64,000 bases of DNA from contig CAZBZV010000004.1 of assembly GCA_964496505.1 (NCBI GenBank), positions 34,148 through 98,147 on the forward strand. Reading direction: 5' to 3'. The stretch is from JAABVY01 sp964496505 (GTDB lineage: Bacteria; Zixibacteria; MSB-5A5; JAABVY01). The number at the start of each line of letters is the position of its first letter. The stretch's first letter is position 1. The position numbers and the translations under genes were made by a program. Positions 53,471-63,946 of the stretch are shown here, one piece after another. The notes under the pieces were generated by a model. That model saw only the letters and a program-made list of their open reading frames with translations. It did no database searches and had not been told where the DNA came from.

Positions 53471-55012
53471 TTACGGCTTTAATGCAACGTAACCGATATT
53501 CCCGTTTAAGTCAAAAATATAGAAAGCTATTGCCTTCTCACGATCTTGAAGCTCATTAGATATACGTACAAAATCCTCCTTTGAACGGATATCTCTGAAA
53601 TCAATTTTGGTTATAATCGTACCGGGTACGATATTCTTATTGTAGGCCGGTGAACCTGCCTCAACATCGGTTACTATAACCCCCTGATGATAGTCAACTT
53701 CGAATTGCCGGGCCAGATTCGGAGTGGATGTCTCCACAGCCATGCCCAGCCATGAAACCTGGTCCTGTGAATCGTTATCCGGGCTGCCCTGATTTGGGAA
53801 CATCTGCCCCTGAGACTGAGCCAGGCTCATATCCCGGTCTCCCAGAATAACGCTTACATTTTTCTCATTCCCATCGCGGTTAATCGTTAAATCTACCTTA
53901 TCTCCCATTTCCCGCTCGGCAACCATCAGCCTGAAGGTATACAGATCGGGAACGTCCTTTCCATTAAAATCCAAAACTATGTCATTGGGCTCGAGTCCGC
54001 CCGCATCAGCAGGAGATCCGGGGATAACATCCGCAATTCTGACTCCGGCCTCTTCATCGATTCCGGAAGCCTCGCGCTGATCCTGGGTCAGCTCCGACAG
54101 CATAACACCCAGCCAACCGCGGGAGACCTTGCCCTCTTCAATCAGGTCGGAGGCTACCACACGGGCCAGATTAGAGGGAATCGCAAACCCGATTCCAACC
54201 GAACCGCGGTTGGGGCTGGCAATGGCCGAATTGATACCGATCGCCTCGCCCTTGAGATTTACAAGCGGCCCACCCGAATTCCCGGGATTGATCGAGGCAT
54301 CAGTCTGAATATAATCCTGATACTCCGGTGTATCCGATCCGAACCTGAGATCACGGCGGCTCTTGGCTGAAACCACACCAACCGTAACGGTACGGTCAAG
54401 CCCCTGCTCGGGAAACGGATTACCGATTGCGATAACCCAGTCACCTACGCGGATATCATCGGAATTACCCAGTTCAATAAAGGGCAGGCTGTCGCGCGCA
54501 TCAATCTTGATCACAGCCAGATCTGTCTGAGGATCGGTGCCGATCAGGTCGGCTTCAAAGGTACGGTCATCGGACAGCGTTACCGTAATTTTCTCACCAC
54601 CCTGCACGACATGATTGTTGGTGATCACATATCCGTCCGGCCTGATAACGAAGCCGGAGCCATACGACGAAACGCGCGGCGGAAGGCCGAAAAAACGCCT
54701 CCACATCGGATCCATATTCCTGGCGTTGGGATTCTCACCTTCGGCATAAATATTCACAACAGCATCACGGGTCTTATCAACAACCGCAACAAAGGGCGAT
54801 TCGCCCTCCTCGGTTACCGGATATGCCCTCTGCGATGCTACGGGTAAAACCGATGCGCCGGCATTATCCCAATTGTAACTGGTTTTCTTAGGTATGAAAA
54901 ATTGTGTGGATACAATTCCAAGTCCTAAGATAAATACAGCTGAAATAAAAAAGACAATGATGCCCCTGAGATAGTGACTGCTATTGTTGTCCCGCAAGCC
55001 GCTCCTCCGCAT
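53471..55012 (-). CDS. degP: HtrA/DegP periplasmic serine protease with two PDZ domains
   Basis: A 513-residue protease. One N-terminal membrane helix (LRGIIVFFISAVFILGLGIV) anchors or exports it. The trypsin-like domain has the triad H134 (ITNNHVVQGG), D164 (TDLAVIKID) and S246 (INPGNSGGPL). PDZ1 starts near residue 300 (RGWLGVMLSELT) and PDZ2 near 420 (WLGMAVETSTPNLARQF). It degrades misfolded envelope proteins. Own gene unit; upstream of the sigma gene in the same direction with a 58-base gap. Confidence 0.95.
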   Translation of the reverse strand: MRRSGLRDNNSSHYLRGIIVFFISAVFILGLGIVSTQFFIPKKTSYNWDNAGASVLPVASQRAYPVTEEGESPFVAVVDKTRDAVVNIYAEGENPNARNMDPMWRRFFGLPPRVSSYGSGFVIRPDGYVITNNHVVQGGEKITVTLSDDRTFEADLIGTDPQTDLAVIKIDARDSLPFIELGNSDDIRVGDWVIAIGNPFPEQGLDRTVTVGVVSAKSRRDLRFGSDTPEYQDYIQTDASINPGNSGGPLVNLKGEAIGINSAIASPNRGSVGIGFAIPSNLARVVASDLIEEGKVSRGWLGVMLSELTQDQREASGIDEEAGVRIADVIPGSPADAGGLEPNDIVLDFNGKDVPDLYTFRLMVAEREMGDKVDLTINRDGNEKNVSVILGDRDMSLAQSQGQMFPNQGSPDNDSQDQVSWLGMAVETSTPNLARQFEVDYHQGVIVTDVEAGSPAYNKNIVPGTIITKIDFRDIRSKEDFVRISNELQDREKAIAFYIFDLNGNIGYVALKP

Positions 55013-55149
55013 AGTTTAGAAACAAGTAATATACTGTTAAATTTCTGTAAGTCAATATCTTTTTATTACACATTTTGTACTACCGAAAAAAAACGTAATT
55101 GTTCCCTCTTTTTTGCCGATCCAATTATATACTGCTATAATTGATTATT

Positions 55150-57357
55150 TTATTGATTTTTTTGTGTCTTTGACGAAGATTTTTGGGCCGGAGCTATCAG
55201 CCAGACATGGCTGTCGAGGCTGCGCAACTCGATTATAATGCCCGAGGCCAGATTACGAGAGGTTATCAGCTTTTTCTCGCCCGAAAACAGCTCAATCATG
55301 CCGAGTTTGGCCGATCTTATGCCAACCTTTTTCAAATCCGCCTGAACCGCCACCTGCATGGGATGCCGTTCGATCTTCTTGAATGGAAGTTGCGGACGGG
55401 AATACAGGAGATAAAGCAGGGCACGGTTTTTGTCTGTCCTGATTATCGCCCTGACATCCGGATTGGAGGTATAAATAAACGGCTCGATTTTGCATTCGGC
55501 CAGAAGGGATTCCAGAAAAGCCATCTTTGTATGATAATACTGGGTCGAAAGGTCGAAACTGACAAATATTACTTTGCCCTTGAAACGGCTGGACCTGACA
55601 GCCACCACGCTCTTTCCGGCCCTGGCAATCGATTTGGCCTGAGTATCACTTGACCTCAGGGTACCGTAAAGCAAAGCCGGGAAGTTCTGATTATCGAACT
55701 TGACATCGGCAACCTCGAATGAGGAGGTCGACCTGAGCTTGAGATGTAAAGATAAGATGTTGCAGGCGTTACCGTTAGAATCATACTTGGGCACCAGCCC
55801 CACAAAAATAATATTTTTCCCCTCTTTTATCTTCTCGATAATCAATTCCTGCTCGGAGGCATCCATATATTCTGAAATCGGAATTATTAAAGTCTCATAC
55901 TTATCCAGGCTGCCGGGATTGGTCAATTCCGGAATTGCATAATCGATTTTGAGCCGGTCAAGGTCGCGTCCGATACCCGGAAGAGTGGAATATATAATAT
56001 TATCGATATAATCAAATTTTTCAGGCTCCGCCAGAAGATCGAGATAGGCATGCTGTTTGTATGAAACAACACCGACATTGGCAACCGATTCAAAGCCGCC
56101 AAAATCAACCTGCATAGCCGCAGCGCTGAAATGTTTGAGAACATCGTATGCGGGCTGTATAGTGCCGTCATTGGCCAGAGCGCCGTCATACCAATGATCG
56201 CGTTCGACGAACATACTGGCATTAAAGCCCTTAATTCCGCCTGCCAGCGCCAATGTGGTTATATAGCGTGTGGCTCGGTCCGAGACAGGAAAGAAACTCT
56301 TTGACTTTTTGGGATCGGAGGAGGACATTCCAATCGAAATCTCGGTTGCAAACGGAAAATCGCTGTTGGCGGCCAGGTAACGCACCTTCTGGAGAATATC
56401 CGAGGATGTATCGTTCCAGTCCAGCGTAGCACCGAGAATCTTGGGTTCATCTTCATCAGGCGGATTAAAATCGTTCATGGGCGGCTGTACATTGGATCGG
56501 AAGCTGACAGTGCCCAGGAATAAGGGATTGCAGCCGAATGAGATATAAAAATCACGCAATGTATTGACATAACTTATTTGCAAATAACGTTTGAACCTCA
56601 GCCAATCCATTTTCGAGGCCTGGCTGTTATCCTGAATCTGGTTTATCTCCTCCATGTCCCTGAGCTGGCTGAAATCCTTGATCTTAAGTCCATAGGCCTT
56701 ATTGAACGATTTGGTATTCTGATAAAGATTTTCCAGAAATTCAGGATAAAGCTCCTTCATATTATATTCATTATAATCGCTGCTCTTGGGATCGAAATTT
56801 CCGCCGAAGAAATTATCACTGCCCAGCTCGATCATAAATATCGGGCCCCGGGGATAGATATAATTTTTGATGATTTCGGTTAGGCCGTTTAAATAATGCT
56901 TGACGAAATTCAAATAGCGCGGATTCATCAAAGACGGGAATCCGGAAACCTCAACATCATCCTGAGAAACCGCCTTTAAAATCTTGCCCTCTGAATTTTT
57001 TGCATAAATATCGGGGTATTTATCCAGAAACGAGGGCAGCCCGTTGCGTTTAATTTGGGCGTTGATAAACGGCCCGGGACGGACAATCATCTTGAAGCCA
57101 AATTCACGCGCAAGTTCAATGAAGACAATCAAGTCCTTGGACTGATCAGCAAATCCTGAAAAGTCGAATTCCCGGTTTTGATCTTCATGATGATTCCATG
57201 GTATTACTGTGGAGATTATCTTGAAGCCGGCGCGTTTGATCCGTTCGAAGCAAATCGACCAGTATCTTTTGGGCACGCGAAAATAGTGAATTTCGGCGGA
57301 AAACGGAAGATACTCTTCCTTACCAATTAGTATTTTGTGCTCTGATAAGGCTATCAT
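55150..57357 (-). CDS. Divergent GH35-like beta-galactosidase-family protein
   Basis: A 735-residue protein with a clear GH35 barrel start: SAEIHYFRVPKRYWSICFER, then STVIPWNHHE, FDFSGFADQSKDLIVFIELA and IVRPGPFINAQ. The acid/base site, normally NE in a VENEYG box, reads GPIFMIELGSDNFFG, with Asp181 where Glu is expected. The nucleophile Glu339 is kept (FPFATEISIGM). No signal peptide. The change may mean altered specificity or a non-hydrolytic role. The upstream 137-base gap is AT-rich without a gene. Confidence 0.75.
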   Translation of the reverse strand: MIALSEHKILIGKEEYLPFSAEIHYFRVPKRYWSICFERIKRAGFKIISTVIPWNHHEDQNREFDFSGFADQSKDLIVFIELAREFGFKMIVRPGPFINAQIKRNGLPSFLDKYPDIYAKNSEGKILKAVSQDDVEVSGFPSLMNPRYLNFVKHYLNGLTEIIKNYIYPRGPIFMIELGSDNFFGGNFDPKSSDYNEYNMKELYPEFLENLYQNTKSFNKAYGLKIKDFSQLRDMEEINQIQDNSQASKMDWLRFKRYLQISYVNTLRDFYISFGCNPLFLGTVSFRSNVQPPMNDFNPPDEDEPKILGATLDWNDTSSDILQKVRYLAANSDFPFATEISIGMSSSDPKKSKSFFPVSDRATRYITTLALAGGIKGFNASMFVERDHWYDGALANDGTIQPAYDVLKHFSAAAMQVDFGGFESVANVGVVSYKQHAYLDLLAEPEKFDYIDNIIYSTLPGIGRDLDRLKIDYAIPELTNPGSLDKYETLIIPISEYMDASEQELIIEKIKEGKNIIFVGLVPKYDSNGNACNILSLHLKLRSTSSFEVADVKFDNQNFPALLYGTLRSSDTQAKSIARAGKSVVAVRSSRFKGKVIFVSFDLSTQYYHTKMAFLESLLAECKIEPFIYTSNPDVRAIIRTDKNRALLYLLYSRPQLPFKKIERHPMQVAVQADLKKVGIRSAKLGMIELFSGEKKLITSRNLASGIIIELRSLDSHVWLIAPAQKSSSKTQKNQ

Positions 57358-57499
57358 AATAATTAGAGCCTATTTTATCTAAATCGGGTCTCAAAGTCAA
57401 TAAAAATTAACAAAATCGGTGCAAAACGGCAACATTCCAAGCATAAGACAATGAAACACAATTACTTGCATAGAGAAATGAGACTGTCACAAATAATAA

Positions 57500-57548
57500 A
57501 AGGCCGTGCCATTATGGCATGCACTGCATGCCAAATTGACACGACCTT
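57500..57548 (-). terminator. Terminator hairpin of the sorting-domain protein gene
   Basis: Inner stem GGCATGC (57516-57522)/GCATGCC (57526-57532) with a 3-base loop, and an outer imperfect stem AAGGCCGTG / CACGACCTT. On the minus strand it is followed by a T-rich run (TTTTATTATTT). Confidence 0.65.
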
Positions 57549-57572
57549 ACAATTTTACAAAAAACAATGATC

Positions 57573-58580
57573 TTATTTCACAAGCATCATTTTCTTGCTT
57601 TCAATAAAGTCACCAGCTTTTACTCTGTAGAGATACACACCGCTGCCAACTTCATTGCCTGAATCCGATTTACCATCCCAGGTAATCAGTTTCCATCCCG
57701 CATCAAGCTCTTCATTAACCAGGGTCCTTACTTTCTGACCCATGACATTATAAACGTTGAGCTTAACATGCGACCTTAAAGGTACGGCAAATTCGATATT
57801 AGTAGTGGGGTTGAACGGATTGGGATAGTTCTGACCCAGTTCGAATTTGGCCGGAATTATTCCCGGGTTGATGTCGGTAACTTTCGAAATACCAAGCTGA
57901 ATTGTATCATTTTCGAGTAACGGAAAGACAGATACGCCATCCTGATGTGTTAATAGAAAGGTTCCGGCGTCACCATAAAATGTCGAATCATAAAAGAACT
58001 GCTGCTTAACGTCAATTATGGCATCAAGAGAGTCGGCAATGTATGTCAATTTAAATGTTGCAGCCCGCTTTGGCACATCTGTTGCCGCAAAGAAAATATC
58101 GCCAGTGCCAAACCATGAGAAGCCCAAAACGGCTGTATCGCCCTTTATCTGATTGAAGTCTGCACCGTCGCCAATATTCGATTCATCCCATTCAACATCA
58201 CTTAACGTAAAAAGATGCCGGTTTGGTGCAAATCCAATTTGGCTGGCACTCAAGTTTGCATTCGACGTAAACCATACTTCCACAGTAAGTGTGTCCGCTA
58301 CCGTGCTATCCGGGAGCAAATAATATTGGAAATCTGTAACAGAGTACACAAGTTGCACCATTACAGTATCACGGGGCGCGCATGGGGTCGCACAGGCTTC
58401 TCCCTCTGTCCAGGAAATAAAATTAGTCTTACCTTCACAAGTGGCTTGATCGGTCACTTGGCAATCCGGATTGTTTACATTTCCAAAGCAACATCTTCCA
58501 TCCTGCCCCATAACTGCTCCCGAGGCCAGCATTACGAACAGCGCGGCGATGATTAAGGTTTTCCCAATAAATCCTCTCAT
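57573..58580 (-). CDS. Secreted protein with FlgD-like/type IX-style C-terminal sorting domain
   Basis: A 335-residue exported protein. Signal peptide: MRGFIGKTLIIAALFVMLAS with cleavage near VMGQ. A cysteine-rich segment (CCFGNVNNPDCQVTDQATC) and a cohesin-like beta domain (DTLTVEVWFTSNANLSASQI) follow. The C-terminus, FELGQNYPNPFNPTTNIEF then VRTLVNEELDAGW and SGVYLYRVKAGDFIESKKMM, is the type A sorting domain used for secretion in the FCB group. Binding role is inferred. Confidence 0.85.
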   Translation of the reverse strand: MRGFIGKTLIIAALFVMLASGAVMGQDGRCCFGNVNNPDCQVTDQATCEGKTNFISWTEGEACATPCAPRDTVMVQLVYSVTDFQYYLLPDSTVADTLTVEVWFTSNANLSASQIGFAPNRHLFTLSDVEWDESNIGDGADFNQIKGDTAVLGFSWFGTGDIFFAATDVPKRAATFKLTYIADSLDAIIDVKQQFFYDSTFYGDAGTFLLTHQDGVSVFPLLENDTIQLGISKVTDINPGIIPAKFELGQNYPNPFNPTTNIEFAVPLRSHVKLNVYNVMGQKVRTLVNEELDAGWKLITWDGKSDSGNEVGSGVYLYRVKAGDFIESKKMMLVK

Positions 58581-58806
58581 TTAGTATTCCTCCAATTTTT
58601 AATAGATTATTATATTCTAATTTTATTTAGTAACGAGCCATCTCACAGATTTGGCATTTGCTAAACCATCCCTCATACATTATCACTTCGCAATAATAAA
58701 GCTCCTCTCTATTTTAGTCAATAAAAAAATTATTTAAATATTGTTGTTAAATGGCAGGGTTGGGTAAGAAGAAAAAGGTCGGTTAACAGCTCCATTAACT
58801 TATACA

Positions 58807-58840
58807 ATTATCAGGGCGGATAGTTCTCCGCCCTGATAAT
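58807..58840. terminator. Perfect 14-bp inverted repeat after subtilase gene
   Basis: ATTATCAGGGCGGA (58807-58820) pairs perfectly with TCCGCCCTGATAAT (58827-58840), loop TAGTTC. It lies 11 bases past the stop of the leftward subtilase gene; neither side has a strong T-run, but the plus side ends in TTTATTTAT. The rest of the 270-base gap shows no gene. Confidence 0.65.
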
Positions 58841-58851
58841 TTATTTATCTC

Positions 58852-61293
58852 CTAAAATTCACAGCAGTCGTTTCCGCCCCACATCGGAGCGCCGGGCGCA
58901 CAATCGCCGGGAGCGGTACCGCCTATGAAGACATAGTTGATGACCCAGACGGCGTCGGAGACATTAACCGTGCCGTCCGAGTTGGCATCACCGCAGGCCA
59001 AAACAGGCTGAGGCTGCGAGCCTCCAATAAATACATAGTTGATCACGATAACCGCATCGGAAACATTCACGCTGCCGTCATTATTGGCATCTCCGCATCT
59101 ACCCTGGCAGGGTCCTTCGGTGCTGACATAGCCCGGAATGAATACCGGTTCGTAGCTGAAATATTCGCCGGTGGCAAAATAGTCGAAATATGCGTCGCCG
59201 AGCTCGATACTGGATTCACCTGTCGCATTGACTTCGAATTTCATATACAAAATCGGTCCGCTGCCGGGCTCGAGCGGTTCGGGATCAAAATCATTATTGT
59301 TATCGGCTTTCAAGTGGATATAGGCGCGATTGGTCCCGAATCCGACAATGCTTGCCTTTTCGAAATACGAACAGCGAGTGCCGTCGGTCAAAACACTATA
59401 GCCTATCCAGGTTAGATTGGGGTCGTATGTGAAGGGTATTTTTATCTCCCTGATTCTGTCAGTATTCTTGAGATTGAAATATACCTCAACCGTATCGCCC
59501 ACCGACTGCTCGGCTATCTGGTCGACAGAAAGAGTGTCACCAACCGCAAAGACCATATTAGGATATGTATAGGTATGCTGTCCGATGGGAGCGGTAATAG
59601 TCAGGGAAACATCATATATTCCGGCCTCGGCAAATTGATGTGTGGGATTCTGCTGATCGGATGTACCGCCGTCGCCAAAATCCCAATCCCAGTCGGTTAT
59701 ACCCGAGGTGAGTGAATTATCGCTGAAACTCACATTGAACGGCGGGAATGTATCCAGCTCGGAGGCCGATGTGAAATGGGCTGTCGGCAGAGCGGAGATC
59801 GCATTAAATGCATTCACACGGCCTGCGCCCAGATCGGGATTACCGATTGGATCAGCCGTATTCATTAACAAACTGGCTATTGAATCTTTATCGATTGACG
59901 GATCATGCGACCTTACCAGCGCCGCCACCGCGGCCACCACGGGCGCTGAGTAAGATGTGCCGTTATAACCGCCGTATCCGCCCACACCCTGGTCACAATC
60001 GGTTGTTTCCATATCGACCCCGGCGGCCGAGATATCGATCCAGTCGCCGTAATTGGTAAACCAGGCCTGGCTGTCATCGCTTTCCAATGCGGCCACATTA
60101 ATGACTCCCGGTATCAATGCCATATAGTCAGGGCAGTCGACAGCGTCATTTCCAGCCGCCACTGTCACCACTATATCATTGTTCAGGCAGTTAATTATCG
60201 CCGAGCGCATGGAAGTATTCAATCCATATCCGGGAGAACAAGGGGGCGTATATTGAGGCCCGAAGCTGATATTAATAACATCGGCGCCGTTCACAAGGGC
60301 GTAATTCATCGCCTGTACTCCGGCATAACTGTCGACATTTCCCGACACGCAATCATCGGCAAGATATCCCGTTCTGAGACACATGATTCTCACGCCGGGG
60401 AATTTGGGATAAAATCCGCCGGCAACTCCGCTGACACCCTCGCCATTATTGGTTGTAGCCGACATCAGTCCGGCGATATTAGTTCCATGACCTCCGAAGT
60501 CGACCGGATCGTTGTCATATCCGCCGTAGTCTTCGCCCGGACAGGTATAGCTGGAAGGCACGTTGCACCAGTCATAGCCGATGAAATCATCGGTCCAGCC
60601 GTTACCATCGTCATCAACGCCGTTGATATCACCCGGATCAAAGACGCCGTTTTCAATAGTACGGCCGTCACCGTCGGCATCCTCACCCAGATTCTGCCAG
60701 ATATTCCTGAGAAGGTCGGGATGATCCCAGAGTACGCCGGAATCGTTTACGGCCACAATGATCTCGTCACTGCCCGGCTGATAGGTCCAGACCTCGGGCG
60801 CATCGATATCATTATCATTAGCCTGATGCAGCCAGTATTGATTCGTCAGAAGGGGATCATTAGACATATCCCTCATCTCGTATACATAGTTGGGCTCGGC
60901 CATAGCCACATATTCATTTTTGCCGTACTCGAACACCGCCTGCATCACATCCATCTCAGGATCGATAAATATCGCATAAAAATTCGGGAGGCCCAGATCG
61001 GCGCTTTTATCGCTGATCCTGGCATTTGCAAAAACCTGTTCGGCTTTCGTCGCCCCATATTTTTGATTCAATAAATCGACAGATGGGTTTCCGAGGGAGA
61101 GCTGATCTCCCTGAAAGACCTTTTGATTCTGCGGGAGCGCATATTCCTTAAATTGGACAATCAGCATCCCGGGAACGATCTTCTCGTTATCACCCAGCGG
61201 CCTGGGTGTGAAGCTTGCATCCCCGAGAAGGCTTGAACACAGACTAATCGTCAAAACCAAAGAAAGGAGAAAACAAGTCGTGGCTCTACACAT
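58852..61293 (-). CDS. Secreted S8 subtilase with PKD and dockerin repeats
   Basis: An 813-residue exported protease. Signal peptide (TTCFLLSLVLTISLCSSLLG), a propeptide to about 140, and catalytic triad D184 (AVNDSGVLWDH), H269 (GGHGTNIAG) and S447 (NGTSYSAPV). A PKD domain at about 520-590 (WDWDFGDGGTSDQQNP), a cohesin-like beta domain, then two dockerin-like calcium repeats (CGDANNDGSVNVSDAVIVIN, CGDANSDGTVNVSDAVWVIN) and a CC-containing tail. It may anchor to a surface complex through the dockerin. Same plan as its neighbour. Confidence 0.92.
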   Translation of the reverse strand: MCRATTCFLLSLVLTISLCSSLLGDASFTPRPLGDNEKIVPGMLIVQFKEYALPQNQKVFQGDQLSLGNPSVDLLNQKYGATKAEQVFANARISDKSADLGLPNFYAIFIDPEMDVMQAVFEYGKNEYVAMAEPNYVYEMRDMSNDPLLTNQYWLHQANDNDIDAPEVWTYQPGSDEIIVAVNDSGVLWDHPDLLRNIWQNLGEDADGDGRTIENGVFDPGDINGVDDDGNGWTDDFIGYDWCNVPSSYTCPGEDYGGYDNDPVDFGGHGTNIAGLMSATTNNGEGVSGVAGGFYPKFPGVRIMCLRTGYLADDCVSGNVDSYAGVQAMNYALVNGADVINISFGPQYTPPCSPGYGLNTSMRSAIINCLNNDIVVTVAAGNDAVDCPDYMALIPGVINVAALESDDSQAWFTNYGDWIDISAAGVDMETTDCDQGVGGYGGYNGTSYSAPVVAAVAALVRSHDPSIDKDSIASLLMNTADPIGNPDLGAGRVNAFNAISALPTAHFTSASELDTFPPFNVSFSDNSLTSGITDWDWDFGDGGTSDQQNPTHQFAEAGIYDVSLTITAPIGQHTYTYPNMVFAVGDTLSVDQIAEQSVGDTVEVYFNLKNTDRIREIKIPFTYDPNLTWIGYSVLTDGTRCSYFEKASIVGFGTNRAYIHLKADNNNDFDPEPLEPGSGPILYMKFEVNATGESSIELGDAYFDYFATGEYFSYEPVFIPGYVSTEGPCQGRCGDANNDGSVNVSDAVIVINYVFIGGSQPQPVLACGDANSDGTVNVSDAVWVINYVFIGGTAPGDCAPGAPMWGGNDCCEF

Positions 61294-61368
61294 CTCTGAC
61301 TCCTTATATAATATTAAACAGCTATATTTTTATTCCAACCAAACATTGAAGGCGGCAAGGTCGAAGTA

Positions 61369-63717
61369 TTAAAAACAAGGATCCGGAGGAGAGCCGTTAA
61401 TAAATATGTAATTGATGATAAACACAGCATCGCTGATGTTTAAGTTATCGTCATTATTGGCATCTCCACCGCACTGTGAAACCGGAGGTGCTCCGTTTAA
61501 AAATATATAATTGATGATATGCACTGCATCGGAGACATTCACTGTCTGATCGCCGTTAGCATCTCCGCGAATATCGCTGGACAGGGATATTTCCGCAGAA
61601 GCATACCCAGGTATATAATCGCCAAGAAACGTCGAAAAATCAAGGACATAATTGTTAAAAGTTGTAGTATCTATGATTGTTGTTTCTGACGACGGTGTGC
61701 CAACATGAAAATACAGTTTCAAAATATCACCGTCTCCCGCTCCCAAAGGAGGCGATCCACCCCCGTCATTGGCCAAAAGACGGAACACAATTGCCTTTTG
61801 AGCAAAATTTAAAGCCACAATCTGTGCCTTTTCGAAGTATTCGGTACGGGTTCCGGCGACGCTGAATGAATCATAAGCGATATCCAGCGGACCGTCATAA
61901 GTGATGGGAATAATCATCTCATCAATGGGAATTACGTTTTTTACCCTTACAGGCACCTCGATATCAGTCGTACTGAAATCTCCCTCAAAATCAATGCTTT
62001 CCAGTGTATCTGCCAGAACATAAACGAAACTGTCGACAGTTTTCGAAGCATCGCCGGAGGTCGCCGATATCTCCTGAGTTATTGTATATGCTCCCGGCTC
62101 CGTATAAGTATGCTGGGGATTCTGCAAATCACTCGAATCGCCGTCGCCGAAGTAATATTTCCATGAATTAACATCGAACGGCGAATACCCTTCGAATTCC
62201 ACGGTCAGCGGGGGTTCACCCATACGCGGAGAAGCGTCGAATGTGCTGAATAGCAATTGAGTAACCGCACCCTGCGCATTGATGCGCCCCGCACCCAAAA
62301 GTCCAGCATAGGATGGATTGATCGGATCGATATCCTCGGCAGTGTTGAAAAGAATAGCTTCGATCTCTGATTTGCCTAAATCGGTATTGCGAGATTTTAT
62401 TAGAGCACAAACACCCGCCGCCATCGGGGTAGCCATAGAAGTTCCCGAAAGTGAGGCGTAGGTCGGCGAACCATGATTTGAATAAGTTGAATATATCGAA
62501 CTTCCCGGGGCTGAGATATCCACCCACGCGCCATAGCTCGAAAATCCGGATTTGAAATCGCTTTGATTGGTTGAAGCCACCGAGACTACCTCCGGCTGTG
62601 AACACAGATAATCAGAATAAGTGTCATCTGAATTTCCGGCCGCTTTGACGACTACAACCTCATTGGCAACAGCATAACTGAGAGCTGCGGCAATACCGCC
62701 GGAATTGGAAGACCCCCAACTGCAGCTAATTACATCTGCGCCGTTATCGACTGCATAATAAAAGGCCTGGGCACAGAAATCCATGCGAACATATCCGGTC
62801 TCATAGCCATACTGGGGATGAGGGGCCGACCAGCCCGCTCGGAGTGCCATTATCTTGGCGCCTCTCTGGGAAGGATAAAAACCACCGGCCACGCCCGATA
62901 TACCTGTACCGTTATTTGTCATAGCCGCGGTTATACCTGCGCAATGTGTGCCATGACCGTTAAAATCAGTTGGATCGTTATCGGGGGTTGAAGCATCTTC
63001 GCCCGACCAAGCTCCGGTTACGCTAACCCAATCCCAGCCGCGAAAATCGTCGACATAGCCGTTTCCATCATCATCAACACCGCTGGCTCCGTTAATCTCA
63101 TCCCAATTAACCCAGATATTGCCGCCGGTATAAGGAGCCGATCCTCCCAGATCGCCATGATCCCAGAGCACACCGGTGTCCACGATAGCCACGATTACCG
63201 AACTGTCACCGGTTTCAACCTCCCAGGCATCGGGAGTATCGATATCATTGTCCTGGGGATCTAAATGATGCCACTGGTTGCTATATAGATTATCGTTGGG
63301 AGTCACTGCAATTTGATGTATGCCTACCTTCTCCACGCTTTCGATACCGGGAGTGTTTTGAAGCTCCTCTTTAATTTCCGAAAGATCTATCTGTGAAGGA
63401 AATTCAATTCTATAGAATCTTGTCAGATCGGCTATATTCCGGCCTTTATCCGGCCTGGTTGAGCCGGGAAACAGCCTTTCCAATTTATCAACACCGTGCT
63501 CGATAAAAGCGTTATCCACCTCGAACATACCGGTTGAAATATTGCCGTTCTGAGTCTTTAAACTTGAGGTCTGGACACTGGATTCGAATTTTACAATTAG
63601 AACCCCTTCGGCATATTGAGGCTCAGACCATTCATTGCCGCCCTCTTCATAATAAACCGCCCCCAGATTTGCTGTGCACACTAAAAGAATAATAGTTGCT
63701 GCGATCAATTTTTTCAT
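61369..63717 (-). CDS. Secreted S8 subtilase with PKD and dockerin repeats (paralogue)
   Basis: A 782-residue exported protease, clearly a paralogue of the neighbouring gene. Signal peptide (KKLIAATIILLVCTANLGA). Triad D180 (AIVDTGVLWDH), H255 (NGHGTHCAG) and S427 (LSGTSMATP). PKD at about 500-560 (WKYYFGDGDSSDLQNP), cohesin-like domain, and two dockerin-like repeats (RGDANGDQTVNVSDAVHIIN, GGDANNDDNLNISDAVFIIN). All catalytic residues are intact. The tail ends NGSPPDPCF, without the CC motif of its neighbour. Confidence 0.92.
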   Translation of the reverse strand: MKKLIAATIILLVCTANLGAVYYEEGGNEWSEPQYAEGVLIVKFESSVQTSSLKTQNGNISTGMFEVDNAFIEHGVDKLERLFPGSTRPDKGRNIADLTRFYRIEFPSQIDLSEIKEELQNTPGIESVEKVGIHQIAVTPNDNLYSNQWHHLDPQDNDIDTPDAWEVETGDSSVIVAIVDTGVLWDHGDLGGSAPYTGGNIWVNWDEINGASGVDDDGNGYVDDFRGWDWVSVTGAWSGEDASTPDNDPTDFNGHGTHCAGITAAMTNNGTGISGVAGGFYPSQRGAKIMALRAGWSAPHPQYGYETGYVRMDFCAQAFYYAVDNGADVISCSWGSSNSGGIAAALSYAVANEVVVVKAAGNSDDTYSDYLCSQPEVVSVASTNQSDFKSGFSSYGAWVDISAPGSSIYSTYSNHGSPTYASLSGTSMATPMAAGVCALIKSRNTDLGKSEIEAILFNTAEDIDPINPSYAGLLGAGRINAQGAVTQLLFSTFDASPRMGEPPLTVEFEGYSPFDVNSWKYYFGDGDSSDLQNPQHTYTEPGAYTITQEISATSGDASKTVDSFVYVLADTLESIDFEGDFSTTDIEVPVRVKNVIPIDEMIIPITYDGPLDIAYDSFSVAGTRTEYFEKAQIVALNFAQKAIVFRLLANDGGGSPPLGAGDGDILKLYFHVGTPSSETTIIDTTTFNNYVLDFSTFLGDYIPGYASAEISLSSDIRGDANGDQTVNVSDAVHIINYIFLNGAPPVSQCGGDANNDDNLNISDAVFIINYIFINGSPPDPCF

Positions 63718-63836
63718 GGTTCATCCGCTCCCTATTGAGTTGCTTAACGAAATACCTAAATAAATAACAGATTAGACTTAGATTTGTTTCTTCAAATGCA
63801 CACAAAATCAGTCATAATTTATATGGCGGCAAATTC

Positions 63837-63875
63837 AAAAAATACACCGTGCCGACCTTGTTCAGCCGGCACGGT
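63837..63875 (-). terminator. Terminator of the partial gene at the right edge
   Basis: ACCGTGCCG (63846-63854) pairs with CGGCACGGT (63867-63875); on the minus strand a T-run (ATTTTTTG) follows. A second inverted repeat, AATGGAAAGCGG (63891-63902) with CCGCTTTCCATT (63911-63922), lies just before it. Both follow the stop at 63,947. Confidence 0.75.
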
Positions 63876-63946
63876 AATGGCATTTTATTCAATGGAAAGC
63901 GGTTGGTATGCCGCTTTCCATTTCAACTTTCGATAAATCACTTCAC

